Positions 9,156-17,978 of a stretch of 26,551 nucleotides of DNA are shown here, in pieces. Under the pieces are notes generated by a model that had not been told where the DNA came from, made no database searches, and worked only from the letters and a program-made list of their open reading frames with translations. The position numbers were made by a program, and so were the translations under genes. This DNA comes from JBEKTY01 sp049515555 (GTDB taxonomy: Bacteria; Planctomycetota; Planctomycetia; Pirellulales; Thermoguttaceae): contig JBEKTY010000111.1 in the NCBI GenBank assembly GCA_049515555.1, positions 1 through 26,551 on the forward strand, in the 5' to 3' direction. Position 1 is the stretch's first letter, and each line of letters starts with the position of its first letter.

Positions 9156-10337
9156 GAACAGGTCCGCGGGATCGGCCGCCAGCACCTTGCGGATGGCCAG
9201 GCAGCCGGAGGCCACGCACATGCCCAGGGTCAGCAGGAACACGAAGGCCGCATGCGACAGTTTCAGCTCCAGGAGCAGGCCCGTCGAGCGTGCCAGCCCC
9301 TGGTACAGCGCGGCGCTGACCAGCAGTCCCGGCAGGTAGCCGATGAGCGACAGGTACAGCGACATTTGCAGCACCAGGCCGATGAAGTAGCGGTTCCGAT
9401 AGCCCATGGCCTTGAGCGTGGCGAACTCGGGCATGTGGTCGGCGATGTCGGAGTAGATGACCTGGTAGCAGATGATGACGCCGACGACGAAGCCCATGAT
9501 CGTGCCCACCGAAAAAATGTATCCGATGGGCGTGCTGCGGTCCCAAAAGCCGATCTCCTTGGCGATGAAATCGGGCTTGAGGAAGACGGCGACCTCGGTA
9601 TCCGCGAATCGCTGCTGGAGGGCCCGTTGCACGGTGCGGAGATCGTCGCCGGGTCGGACCTTGACCACGCCCAGGTCGACCGAGGAGAGGGGATCGTCGC
9701 CATGGGCCCGCCAGGGGAAGAACTTGGCCAGGTTGGCGGCGCTCATGATCAGGTTGCCGTCGTTGGCGAAATCGGTGCCCATGGGGAAGGTGCCCACCAC
9801 GCGGACGGCCTGGTTGGCCAGCTCCGCCCCGCGCTGGCGGCAGATCAGCTCGATGGTGCGCGGCATGCCGTATTGCTTCTTGGCGCGGCTGTCGATCAGG
9901 GCGGTGCCGGGCTGGCGGAGGGCCGCGGTCTGGGCGCGGACCTCAGGCGTCAGGAAGAGGGGATCGCCGGGGTCGAAGGCAATGACGCGGATGGGGTAGG
10001 GCTTGGCCTCGACGGCCGGCTTCCACTCCGTGCCCATGGTCTCGAAATACAGCGGATACACGGCGGCCACGCCGGGGCAGCCCCGGGCCTGCTCGATCCG
10101 CTTCTGGTCGAAGCTTTGCCGCGCCGGCAAGGCGTATTGGGCCTGGTTGACCAGCAGCAGGTCGGCGTCCAGGTCGGTAACGACCTTCACGGTGCTGTAG
10201 AACAGGGCGTAGCGGAAGCCCATCTGCATGAACATCAACACGACGGCGAAGCCGATCCCCGCCACGGCCACGATCAGGCGGCGGAGGTTGTGGGTGAGGT
10301 TCTTTCGCGCCAGGGGCGTAGGGTCCAGTTTTGTCAT
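9153..10337 (-). CDS. DevC-type ABC permease (second of the pair)
   Basis: The 394-residue inner-membrane protein has FtsX/MacB-like topology: one N-terminal membrane helix (about 20-42), a large periplasmic domain (about 45-265), and three C-terminal helices (about 270-292, 320-345, 360-382). The cytoplasmic loop between helices 2 and 3 carries EFATLKAMGYRN (about 303-314), the conserved coupling segment of DevC proteins that contacts the ATPase. The protein ends ADPADLF. It starts 21 bases after the other permease ends and shares that protein's layout, including the KAMGY segment and the ADPA-LF end, so the two probably arose by duplication and may form a heterodimer. GAGGGA about 13 bases before the ATG is a weak ribosome site. 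Its stop codon begins a heptamer repeat. Confidence 0.9.
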   Translation of the reverse strand: MTKLDPTPLARKNLTHNLRRLIVAVAGIGFAVVLMFMQMGFRYALFYSTVKVVTDLDADLLLVNQAQYALPARQSFDQKRIEQARGCPGVAAVYPLYFETMGTEWKPAVEAKPYPIRVIAFDPGDPLFLTPEVRAQTAALRQPGTALIDSRAKKQYGMPRTIELICRQRGAELANQAVRVVGTFPMGTDFANDGNLIMSAANLAKFFPWRAHGDDPLSSVDLGVVKVRPGDDLRTVQRALQQRFADTEVAVFLKPDFIAKEIGFWDRSTPIGYIFSVGTIMGFVVGVIICYQVIYSDIADHMPEFATLKAMGYRNRYFIGLVLQMSLYLSLIGYLPGLLVSAALYQGLARSTGLLLELKLSHAAFVFLLTLGMCVASGCLAIRKVLAADPADLF

Positions 10338-10358
10338 CTCGGCAACCGTTCCCTCACG

Positions 10359-11537
10359 TTAGAACAGCGCGGCCGGATCGGCCGACCACAATTTGCGCAA
10401 GGCGCCCAGCCCGGATAGCGCACACATCATCACGGTCATCCCCAGGACGGCGACGATCCGGCCGCCGTTCATGACGATGGGAATATTCGCCATCTGCGAG
10501 GTCAGTTGATACAGGGCCTCGGCCAGCAGCAGTCCGGGCCCGAAGCCCAGCAGGGCCAGCCCGACGGCCTGCGCCAGCACCACCCGCGACAGGAAGCCGT
10601 TGGTGTAGCCCATCGCCTTGAGGGTGGCATACTGGCGCAGATGGGCGGCGACGTCGCTGGAGAGCACCTGGTAAACGACGACGGTCCCCACGGCCAGCGA
10701 AACGGCCACGCCGAGCTGGAAGATGATGCCGATCGACGTCTCGCGGATCCAGCGTCGGAGCTCGTACTGGATGGCGTCGCTGCGGGCGAGCACTTCCACG
10801 TCGCCGCGTTGGCCGGAGGGTTGGACGCAGGCGAGGCGTTTTCGCAGCCCGGCGGCGACCTGCTCGGCCTTGGCGCCCGGCGTCAGGCGGACCAGGCCGA
10901 AACTGACCTCCTCCGGCCCGCGCACCGGCACGAACTGCCGGAAGGCCAGGGCGTTGACCAGCACGCAGCCGTCGGCGGTCAGCCCGGTGCCCAGCGCGAA
11001 ATGTCCCACGATCTGCACCTCGTGCCCGCTGATCTCGGTCACCACGCCGATGTCCGCGTCGGAGAACTGGCGGCCGTTTTGCGGGCCGAACTCCTTGCGG
11101 GCCTTGCGATCGATCAGCACCGACCGCTGGTCTTCCAGCAAGTGCGTCTTGGCGCGGATCTCGGGAGTGGAAAAAGCCTGCTGCTCCGGCCAGATGCCGA
11201 TGACCAGGATTCCGCGGGTCCGCTGGGTGAGCGGCGACCGCCAGCGGCTCAGGCCGATCTGGACCGGCGTCACGCTTTGCACGCCGGGCACCTCGGCCGC
11301 CTCGAACAAGCGGGTTTGGGGGAACTCGCGGGTGTCGGAAAGGTGCAGGTACTTGGGCGAGCGGATCAAGAGGTCGAAATCCATGGCCTCGAAGAACCGC
11401 GTTACCGTCGTCTCGACCGAGCCCAAGAAGCCCAACTGCATGAACACCAGCACGACGGCGAAGGTGACCCCCGCCGCGGCCACCGTGGTCCGCACCTTGT
11501 TGTATACCAGGTTGTACCAGGCCAAGGGGGTCCGCAT
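10359..11537 (-). CDS. DevC-type ABC permease (first of the pair)
   Basis: The 392-residue protein has the same topology as its downstream neighbour: an N-terminal helix (about 16-38), a periplasmic domain to about 265, then three helices (about 270-295, 320-345, 358-380). YATLKAMGYTN (about 299-309) is the coupling loop, and the end SADPAALF matches the neighbour's. The periplasmic domain is clearly diverged from that of the neighbour, while membrane parts are alike, as expected for a specialised heteromeric exporter. The gene begins 13 bases after the adaptor gene ends, so the two are co-transcribed. The ATG at 11535-11537 opens on the short amphipathic segment typical of DevC. DevBCA-type transporters pass lipidic or glycolipid substrates to a TolC partner; the substrate here is unknown. 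Confidence 0.9.
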   Translation of the reverse strand: MRTPLAWYNLVYNKVRTTVAAAGVTFAVVLVFMQLGFLGSVETTVTRFFEAMDFDLLIRSPKYLHLSDTREFPQTRLFEAAEVPGVQSVTPVQIGLSRWRSPLTQRTRGILVIGIWPEQQAFSTPEIRAKTHLLEDQRSVLIDRKARKEFGPQNGRQFSDADIGVVTEISGHEVQIVGHFALGTGLTADGCVLVNALAFRQFVPVRGPEEVSFGLVRLTPGAKAEQVAAGLRKRLACVQPSGQRGDVEVLARSDAIQYELRRWIRETSIGIIFQLGVAVSLAVGTVVVYQVLSSDVAAHLRQYATLKAMGYTNGFLSRVVLAQAVGLALLGFGPGLLLAEALYQLTSQMANIPIVMNGGRIVAVLGMTVMMCALSGLGALRKLWSADPAALF

Positions 11538-11550
11538 GGCACGCTCGATC

Positions 11551-12756
11551 TCATTTCGCGTCGCCGCAGAGCTCCACGTCGACTTGCAGGTCTACGAAGT
11601 GCGCCGCTTCCGCGGTGTCTTCCGGGCTGAGCTCGATGCGGATGGGAATGACGTGTCGATCGACGCGGGCGAACGGATCGAGGCTTCGCAGCTCGGGGGT
11701 ATTCACCAGCCGGCCGATTTGTACCACCCGGCCGTGCAGCCCGTCGCGGTCTTTGGGGGCGTGGAACGCCGCGCTGCGGACGATCGCCGGCTGGCCCAGG
11801 CGGACCTGCTTGGCGTCGACCTCGTAGACCTCGACGCGGGCCACCATGCGCGTGAGATTGGCCAGCCGGAGGATGGGCTTGGGCCCGATGGATTCGCCCG
11901 CCTGCATGAACACCTTGAGCACCGTGCCCGCCGCGGGGGCCTTGATCTCGGTCAGCGCCAGTTGCAGCTTGGCCATCTCCCGCCGCGCGGCCAGCGATCC
12001 GAGCGGGATCAGCGCCAGCGCCTCGTCCTTGCTGGCCAGCGCGGAGCGGAACTCGGCTTCGGCCGCTCGGCGGGCCAGGTCCTGCGTGGCGCGAAGGCCC
12101 TTAAGCTCGACCCGCGCCGATTCCAGCTCGGTCTTGGCCTGCCGGGTCACCAGCTCCTGCCGCTCGACTTCCTGATCCGAGACGACCGCATCGGACAGAG
12201 GATTGGTAGATGCCTCGGCCTGCAGGCGGTGCAGGCGCTCGGAATCCTTGTCGGCCAGTGCCAGGTTGGCTTCCAGGAGTTTGATCTTCGCTTCCAGGAC
12301 GTCGGCCTCGTCTTCCTTGAGGCGGACTTTCTCGATGCCGAGCTTGGCGGCCTCGGCCCGCATCTCGGCGAGTTTCAACTCGGCGTCGCGGCGGGCGGTG
12401 GCCTCCTGGATCTGCGCCTGGAGTGCATCCAGATCGAGCTGCTTCATGGCGCGGCTCTCGAGAATGGCCAGCAGTTGGTCTTTGGCGACGACGGCGTCCT
12501 CGGCGACCTTCAGGCTTTCCAGTCGATCGCCCGGCGGGCCGTTGATGTCCAGCATGCCGTCGGCCGGCGCCAGCCAGCCTAAGAAGTGCATATCGCCGGC
12601 CGAGTCGGCCCCGTTGCCGCCGGCAGTCGAAGGCCCGCCGGCCCCCCGGCTCGCCCAAGCCGGCAGCGACAATGGCAGCCAACCGTAATACCAGGCGCCA
12701 CCGCCGCCAATCGCCGCAATCAGTGTCAGAATTATGAGGCTGCGAAAGTACTTCAC
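11551..12756 (-). CDS. HlyD/DevB-type periplasmic adaptor of the ABC exporter
   Basis: The 401-residue membrane-fusion protein has a short cytoplasmic start, one membrane helix (about 4-24), a Gly/Ala/Ser linker, a first lipoyl half around GMLDINGPPGDRLESL, a long coiled coil (about 100-270) rich in EAK-type heptads, and a second lipoyl half beginning at IKAPAAGTVLKVFMQAGESI. A beta-barrel domain with RVEVYEVDAKQVRLGQPA follows. It would bridge the DevC permeases and an outer-membrane duct. I take GTG at 12754-12756 as the start: GGGTGAT lies just upstream and the membrane helix follows at once. An in-frame GTG at 12786 would add ten codons whose third bases are mostly A/T, unlike this GC-rich gene, so that stretch looks non-coding. 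It is the first gene of the four-gene exporter operon. Confidence 0.88.
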   Translation of the reverse strand: MKYFRSLIILTLIAAIGGGGAWYYGWLPLSLPAWASRGAGGPSTAGGNGADSAGDMHFLGWLAPADGMLDINGPPGDRLESLKVAEDAVVAKDQLLAILESRAMKQLDLDALQAQIQEATARRDAELKLAEMRAEAAKLGIEKVRLKEDEADVLEAKIKLLEANLALADKDSERLHRLQAEASTNPLSDAVVSDQEVERQELVTRQAKTELESARVELKGLRATQDLARRAAEAEFRSALASKDEALALIPLGSLAARREMAKLQLALTEIKAPAAGTVLKVFMQAGESIGPKPILRLANLTRMVARVEVYEVDAKQVRLGQPAIVRSAAFHAPKDRDGLHGRVVQIGRLVNTPELRSLDPFARVDRHVIPIRIELSPEDTAEAAHFVDLQVDVELCGDAK

Positions 12757-12821
12757 GGCATCACCCAATAAAGAAGTTGGTTCCACACTACGCAGGCTCT
12801 TGCCAATTTCAGGTGCCTAGT

Positions 12822-12922
12822 CCCCTCTCCCTCCGGGAGAGGGTTAGGGTGAGGGGAGGAGGGTTTGTCGTGACCAACGCAAGTCTCCCTCACCCCGGCC
12901 CTCTCCCGGTGGGAGAGGGGGA
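12822..12922. repeat. Inverted pair of CCCTCTCCC/GGGAGAGGG hairpins (REP-type, locus A)
   Basis: The left arm (12822-12857) is a hairpin CCCTCTCCC-TCC-GGGAGAGGG followed by TTAGGGTGAGGGG. The right arm (12887-12922) is CCCTCACCCCGG followed by CCCTCTCCC-GGT-GGGAGAGGG. The arms are about 34-base inverted copies with few mismatches. The spacer includes TCGTGACCAACGCA (12868-12881), also found inside locus B. The element sits in the 329-base divergent gap between the adaptor and cyclase genes; the rest of that gap holds only the candidate cyclase promoter. Confidence 0.85.
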
Positions 12923-13057
12923 CCGTACTGGCGGCCGCAGTTCAAAGCCCTGTACCAAACCGTAGCTTACCCTTTATCTTTGGAAATGGCACGGCGCCGG
13001 GCAAGGGCCGAACTAATTGCAGCGAACCGTCCGACAATCTAGAATACACGGCACAGG

Positions 13058-13084
13058 TTGCCCCCTTGGTGGGGGTTGTATAAT
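13058..13084 (+). promoter_or_regulatory. Candidate promoter of the CHASE2 cyclase gene
   Basis: A perfect -10 hexamer TATAAT lies at 13079-13084, with TTGCCC at 13058-13063 as a poor -35 (spacer 15). Transcription would start near 13091, almost on the GTG codons at 13086 and 13092, so a leaderless mRNA beginning at GTG 13092 is conceivable. If the true start is upstream, this -10 is coincidental. Confidence 0.35.
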
Positions 13085-13085
13085 A

Positions 13086-15047
13086 GTGGCAGTGCGCAGA
13101 AACATTCTTTGGCGTAGCGTCAAACACCTTTTGCGAAGGGGAGCGTGGCGGGGCGTCGCCCCGGGCATCGTTTGCGCCCTGGTCTGCTGGCTGCTCAGCG
13201 GGGCGGCGTGGGTTCAGGATTTGGAGAATCGGGCCTATGACGACTGCCTGAGCTTTCGCGGCCCGCGCCCCACCCACACCAACGTCGTTATTGTCGCCCT
13301 GGACGATGCCTCGTTGGAGAAACTTCCCAAGCCGGTGCGGCTGCTCAGCCCGGAACTGGGCAAGGTGGTCAAGTACCTGCACGAGCGGGGCGCCGCGGCG
13401 ATCGGCGTGGACGTGTTCTTTCCGGATCCGGAGAACCGGGATACGATCCCGGATCTGTTGCCGGGCCGCTCGGGCGATGCCAGCGCCATGGGCCGAGCGG
13501 TGGTCCAGGCCGGCAACTGCGTACTCCCCTTCGAGATAGGACGCCGGGGAGAGTGGCAGTTGCCGATGTATGAATGGCTCCCGCCCACCGATCCGCGGTG
13601 GAGCGATCTTGGTTTCATCGACTTCACGGTCGATGCCGACCGCTACCTGCGATCGCAGCAACTTGCGCCGACCGACCCCAAAGGGCAGCCTTACCCATGC
13701 TTCGCGCTGGCCGTGTTCGGGCTGGCGCGGGGCTTTTCGGAGGACTGGCTGGCGGAGTCGCCCCTTAGCCTCGACGGCCGCCCCATCCCCCTGAACCGCC
13801 AAGGGAAGATGGCGATCAACTACGTCGGCCCGCCGGGAAGCATTCGCGCGATCCCGTTTTGCGACGTGCTCGAGGCGGCCGAGGGCCAACGCCCGCTGGA
13901 GTTCGACTGCCGCGGCGCCATGGTGCTCATCGGCGAAACCGCGACCGTCCAGCAGGACCTGACACCGATGGCCTGCCTCAACCCGTCGGCCGGCCGGCTG
14001 CTGCGGTCCATGTGGTTGAATCACGAATATGACCTGATGCCGGGCGTGGAAGTGCACGCCAATATCATCGCCACGCTGGGCGACCGCGCCTTCATCACCA
14101 CCCCCTGGTGGCTGTCGACGCCGCTGGTGCTGCTGCTGGCGGGCGCCGCGCTGGGCGTGGCTTACAATCGGCTGAGTCTGGAAGCGGGCGCCGTGCTGGC
14201 CGTGGGCCATCACTTTGCCTGGCAGCTCCTGTGCCTGCTGATCTTCCGCTATACGGCCTGGCGGGGCGAGATGATCGCCATGTTCATGCTGGGGATATTA
14301 CTGTACGGCGCAGCCTTCGCCCTGCGCTGGCGGTGGATGCGGCGGATGATGGGCATGATCAAGTCCGAGGCCGTCGCTCGGGCCCTGGAGGCCGATCCGG
14401 CCAAGCTCCGGCTGCGGGGCGAGGATCGCGAAATCACGGTCCTCTTCACCGATGTCCGAAACTTCACCGACTTTTCCGAGGCCCACGCGGCCCCCGAGGT
14501 CGTCCGCCTGCTGAACGCCTTCTTCGCCGCCGTGGTGCCGATCATCGAGGCCGAGCAGGGGATCGTCAACCAGTACCTGGGCGACGGAATGATGGTCCTC
14601 TTCGGCGCGCCCGCCTACCAGTCTGACCACGCCCTGCGGGCGGTGCGGGCCGCCATCGCCGTCGTGCGGCGCGTGCACCAACTCCATGACCGCTGGAAAC
14701 AACTCGACGCCGAGTCCTTTCAGGTCGGCATCGGCGTTCACACCGGCAGCGCAGTGGTGGGCACCATAGGCAGCCCCCGCCGGCTGGACTACACCGCCAT
14801 CGGCGACACCGTCAACACGGCCTCGCGCATCGAATCGTGCAATAAGGAGTTGCGAACCGAGATCCTCATAAGCGAAGCAACCTTGCGGGCCTTGACCGGC
14901 CCGCAGCGCCAGGCCCTGTCGCCCGCGTGGCTGGCCCAATCGGTGGCCGTCAAGGGGAAACGCGAGCCGCTGGTGGTGTATGCAATACCCGTGCCGCCGG
15001 CGGAACCCGGCACGCGGGCGGCAAGCACGCCCCCAGGGCCGGGTTGA
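13086..15047 (+). CDS. CHASE2-domain class III adenylate/guanylate cyclase
   Basis: The 653-residue membrane protein has a basic start, a helix (about 27-43), an extracytoplasmic CHASE2 sensor (about 45-335; MPGVEVHANIIATL is diagnostic), three membrane helices (about 341-415) and a cytoplasmic cyclase domain (about 447-635). Metal aspartates are D456 (FTDVRNFTDFSE) and D500 (YLGDGMMVLFGAP). The D574-N577-R581 set lies in AIGDTVNTASRIE, so catalysis is plausible. The usual purine-binding lysine before YLGD is glutamine here (Q496), while T570 is present. The product may be cAMP, but this is not certain. The start is uncertain: GTG 13086 or 13092 follows GGTGGGGG. Codons further upstream (to TTG 13017) include AGA, ATA and TGT and look non-coding. 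It is divergent from the exporter whose ATPase has a cNMP domain, and lies directly upstream of the caspase/CHAT cluster. Confidence 0.92.
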   Translation: MAVRRNILWRSVKHLLRRGAWRGVAPGIVCALVCWLLSGAAWVQDLENRAYDDCLSFRGPRPTHTNVVIVALDDASLEKLPKPVRLLSPELGKVVKYLHERGAAAIGVDVFFPDPENRDTIPDLLPGRSGDASAMGRAVVQAGNCVLPFEIGRRGEWQLPMYEWLPPTDPRWSDLGFIDFTVDADRYLRSQQLAPTDPKGQPYPCFALAVFGLARGFSEDWLAESPLSLDGRPIPLNRQGKMAINYVGPPGSIRAIPFCDVLEAAEGQRPLEFDCRGAMVLIGETATVQQDLTPMACLNPSAGRLLRSMWLNHEYDLMPGVEVHANIIATLGDRAFITTPWWLSTPLVLLLAGAALGVAYNRLSLEAGAVLAVGHHFAWQLLCLLIFRYTAWRGEMIAMFMLGILLYGAAFALRWRWMRRMMGMIKSEAVARALEADPAKLRLRGEDREITVLFTDVRNFTDFSEAHAAPEVVRLLNAFFAAVVPIIEAEQGIVNQYLGDGMMVLFGAPAYQSDHALRAVRAAIAVVRRVHQLHDRWKQLDAESFQVGIGVHTGSAVVGTIGSPRRLDYTAIGDTVNTASRIESCNKELRTEILISEATLRALTGPQRQALSPAWLAQSVAVKGKREPLVVYAIPVPPAEPGTRAASTPPGPG

Positions 15048-15089
15048 CCGTGGAACGCGATTGGAGTTGGTAAACCGCCGACGCCCGGT

Positions 15090-15210
15090 CCCCTCTCCCT
15101 CCGGGAGAGGGTTAGGGTGAGGGGAAGTGATTGAGGATCTTGTCTCCCCGGTTTTCGTGACCAACGCAGCTTCCCCTCACCCCGGCCCTCTCCCGGAGGG
15201 AGAGGGGGAC
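15090..15210. repeat. Inverted pair of CCCTCTCCC/GGGAGAGGG hairpins (REP-type, locus B)
   Basis: The left arm (15090-15125) and right arm (15172-15210) repeat the locus A design. The spacer again contains TCGTGACCAACGCA (15155-15168), so A and B are copies of one element, B carrying about 20 extra bases in the spacer. It lies in the 301-base gap after the cyclase gene. The remainder (15211-15348) shows no gene and no convincing promoter, only the strong ribosome site of the next gene. Confidence 0.85.
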
Positions 15211-15348
15211 AGCTCGCGCGGCCCTCACCCAAATTTGCAGAACACCAGCAAGCACAAAGGGCGACACCGACGGTGGGGTTCTTGATGCCGCGGCGAATAA
15301 AGTGAACAATGCTTGTAGTGCAAGGCTCCTGAATTGGGAGGAGAAGCG

Positions 15349-17865
15349 ATGGCTTTTCGACATTCGCGGTCCAGGCTGTTCCTGGTATGGATGCTCCTGT
15401 CGGCCGCCGCGGCCGAAGCCGCGCAACCGGTGGGGCGGGTCCTGGAGGCCAAGGGTAGAATCCTGGTCGCCGACGGCGTCGCCAAAGGCGACGACGCCGC
15501 CAAGGGCCGCGAGCTGGCCACGCTCGACACGCTGTACCTCGGGCAGAAAATGACCCTCGAGGTCAACGCCTCGCTGCTCCTGGCATTCCGTGCCGACGGC
15601 CACCTGGAGCGGATCGCCGGCCCCGGCGAAGTGACGGTGGGCAAGGCGGGCTGCCAGCCGGCCTCCCAGGTGGCGATGATCGAGGCCCCCCAACGACACA
15701 AGCAACTGGTCAACACGACGATCCGGGCGCTACAGGCGACGGGCGCCAGCGGGGCGATGATCGTCCGCAGTGCGCCGGCCTCGCCCACGGTCCATCGCAC
15801 CGTCTCGCTGGAGGATGTCACCCTGCTGGCCGCGCGGCCGAAGCTGCATTGGCCCCCGCTGGCCTGGGCGACGGGCTATCAGGTCGTCGTGCGGCTGGAT
15901 GGCGCGAAGGTTTGGGCATCCGCGCTGACCGCCCAAGCGGAGGCCGACTGCCCGGCCGAAGTGGCTTTGAAGGCCGGGGCGATGTATGCCTGGGACGTGT
16001 TTGCCCGGCCGGCCGACGGCCCCTGGGAGCATGCCTATCACGGCACGTTCACCCCGGCCACCGACGAGCAGAAGGCCACCGCCCGAGAGTTGCAGGAGTT
16101 GGCCGCGGGCTCCGAGGTCCCGTACCTGACGCTGGCCGCCACGTGGCACGAGGAGAACGGGCTGCCGGCGGAGGCCATTGCGCTCTACGAGCGTCTGACC
16201 GTGTTGGAGCCCCATGAGGCGTCGTACTGCTTCGCCTTGGCGCGGCTCTTTCATCGGGTCCACAGAGACGCGGAGGCGGAGAAGGCCCTGGCCAAGGCCC
16301 GGCAACTGAAGCCCCTGACCGAGAAACCGCCGCGGCCCGGGTGGATGCTCTTCGGCCGCGATCTGCCGCCCCCGGGCGCGGATTCCGCTCCGGACCAGCC
16401 CGCCGCCGCACACAAGCCCGCCGGTGCGGACAAGCCCGCCGAGCCGGTCGCCCTCCGCCGGAATGATCCGGGGTTCCTGGTCCGCGCCGACGTCAACCGC
16501 GCCTCGCGGTCCTACCGCGAGGGCGACAACCTGTCGATCACGGTCGCCTCCGAGGCCGACGCCTACGTCTACGTCCTGTACCGGCAAGCCGACGGGAAGG
16601 TCTTCCTCATTTTCCCGAATTCGACGCAGCCGGTGGGCCGCCTGCGGGCCCGCCAGGCCGCGCAAATCCCCGCCGCCGACGATCTTTTCCGCTGGAGCGT
16701 GGCGCCGCCGCTGGGCAAGGAGATCATCAAGGTGATCGCCTCGAAGGAGCCCCTGGAGGAGCTGGCCGACCCCGCTTTTCGCGAGAAATTCTTCAACGCC
16801 GTGCCGCAGAAGAACCTCAAGGGAATCGAATTGGAGCTGGGCAAGAAAGAGTTCGCCTGGGCGGAAGACACGGTCGAGATCAATACCTACGCGGCCGACG
16901 ACAAGTTAGATCGCGCGACTGCCCGCCGCGTGGGGCTGTTCATCGGCTTGGGCAAGTACGAGCACGGGGTCGCCGGCGACGCGCTGACGCCGGCGGTGGC
17001 CAAGATGGTGCTGCACTTTCGCCCCGGGCACCGCGATGCGCGGACCTTGGCGGGCGTGTTCCAGGAGGTGGGCCGCCTCAATACGCTGCGAATCCTGGCC
17101 GACGATGAAGCCACCCGCGGCAACGTCGAGCAGGCCGTAACGCAATGGCTGCCGGCCGTCTCGCGGCCCGGCGATACGGTGTTGATCTTCTTTTCCGGCC
17201 TGGCGTTTCCGCTGTCCGAGGGCCAGACCGCCGGGGCCCCGCCGGAGGTGCTGCTGCCGCTGTACGACTTTGTTTTTCCGGGCGTGCTGCAAACGCTGGC
17301 CCAGAAGCAGCAAGCGGGCAAGATCGGCCGCGGCGAGTCGCAGTTGCTGGCCTACACCGAGCAGTTGGCCCAGCGGGGCGGCCCGGCCGCCGTCTACCAG
17401 GAGTGGGCCATCCCGGACCATCAGTTCGCCCACTGGCTGCAAATGCTGGCCGGCCGGCAGATCGTGGTGATTCTGGATGCGCCCTATGCCAGTGCGTTCG
17501 GGCCGGGCGGATTCGTGCCGGCGGCGGCCGCGGCGGGCACGCCCCCGCTGGCCGGCGGCGTCGCCCGCCTCCAGGAGCTCGGCCAACGCGACATCGCCAT
17601 CCTCGGCGCCTGCGGCGGCGCACGCTTCGACGTCTGCCGCGACCCCGACAGCCTCAGCCTCCTGACCGAACTCCTGGCCCAATGCCTCCAAGCCGCGCCC
17701 GGCCAGCTCACCCTCGAGCAGGCGCATGCTGAGGTGGCCCAGAAAATGGCGGCCCGGCTGGAAGAGTACAACGCCCGGCTGCGGGCCCAGGGAAAAGAGC
17801 CCGAGCCCCCGTACCAGCCCTATCTTACTAATACCTGCACTCAACCGATCCTCCTGAAGCCGTAA
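15349..17865 (+). CDS. Exported FecR-like/DUF4384 protein with a catalytically dead caspase domain
   Basis: The 838-residue product starts with a signal peptide (about 1-25, cleavage after AEA). Regions in order: FecR-like beta segment (about 27-110), an Ig/Fn3-like segment (LHWPPLAWATGYQVVV, about 165-225), a short TPR-like stretch (about 245-320), a Pro/Ala linker, DUF4384 (about 372-470; VLYRQADGKVFLIFPN) and a caspase-like C-terminus (about 524-838; VGLFIGLGKYE). In active relatives the dyad sits in SGHG and LDSCHSG. Here these read SGLA (L618 in place of His) and LDAPYAS (P712 in place of Cys), so peptidase activity should be lost. VEQAVTQWLPAVSRPGDTV nearly matches the next gene's protein, showing paralogy. 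GGGAGGAG (15337-15344) places the start at ATG 15349. A scaffold, decoy or regulator role is inferred. Confidence 0.85.
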   Translation: MAFRHSRSRLFLVWMLLSAAAAEAAQPVGRVLEAKGRILVADGVAKGDDAAKGRELATLDTLYLGQKMTLEVNASLLLAFRADGHLERIAGPGEVTVGKAGCQPASQVAMIEAPQRHKQLVNTTIRALQATGASGAMIVRSAPASPTVHRTVSLEDVTLLAARPKLHWPPLAWATGYQVVVRLDGAKVWASALTAQAEADCPAEVALKAGAMYAWDVFARPADGPWEHAYHGTFTPATDEQKATARELQELAAGSEVPYLTLAATWHEENGLPAEAIALYERLTVLEPHEASYCFALARLFHRVHRDAEAEKALAKARQLKPLTEKPPRPGWMLFGRDLPPPGADSAPDQPAAAHKPAGADKPAEPVALRRNDPGFLVRADVNRASRSYREGDNLSITVASEADAYVYVLYRQADGKVFLIFPNSTQPVGRLRARQAAQIPAADDLFRWSVAPPLGKEIIKVIASKEPLEELADPAFREKFFNAVPQKNLKGIELELGKKEFAWAEDTVEINTYAADDKLDRATARRVGLFIGLGKYEHGVAGDALTPAVAKMVLHFRPGHRDARTLAGVFQEVGRLNTLRILADDEATRGNVEQAVTQWLPAVSRPGDTVLIFFSGLAFPLSEGQTAGAPPEVLLPLYDFVFPGVLQTLAQKQQAGKIGRGESQLLAYTEQLAQRGGPAAVYQEWAIPDHQFAHWLQMLAGRQIVVILDAPYASAFGPGGFVPAAAAAGTPPLAGGVARLQELGQRDIAILGACGGARFDVCRDPDSLSLLTELLAQCLQAAPGQLTLEQAHAEVAQKMAARLEEYNARLRAQGKEPEPPYQPYLTNTCTQPILLKP

Positions 17866-17874
17866 CGTTTTCAA

Positions 17875-17935
17875 TGTATCCGGCACACGCCGTGTGCCGT
17901 TTGCACCTTACGGCACACGGCGTGTGCCGGATACA
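17875..17935. repeat. Perfect 26-bp inverted repeat of self-palindromic arms, family 2 copy 2
   Basis: Arms at 17875-17900 and 17910-17935 are perfect inverted copies separated by 9 bases. Each arm contains CGGCACAC-GCC-GTGTGCCG. The core is the same family as 4530-4598, with the central base changed on both sides. It begins 10 bases after the pseudo-caspase stop codon, where a strong RNA stem could block read-through or protect the upstream mRNA; no U tract is present. Confidence 0.85.
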
Positions 17936-17978
17936 ATTTGTTCGACTTGTTGCTCTTGGATCCCGGGAGGTGGCTGCC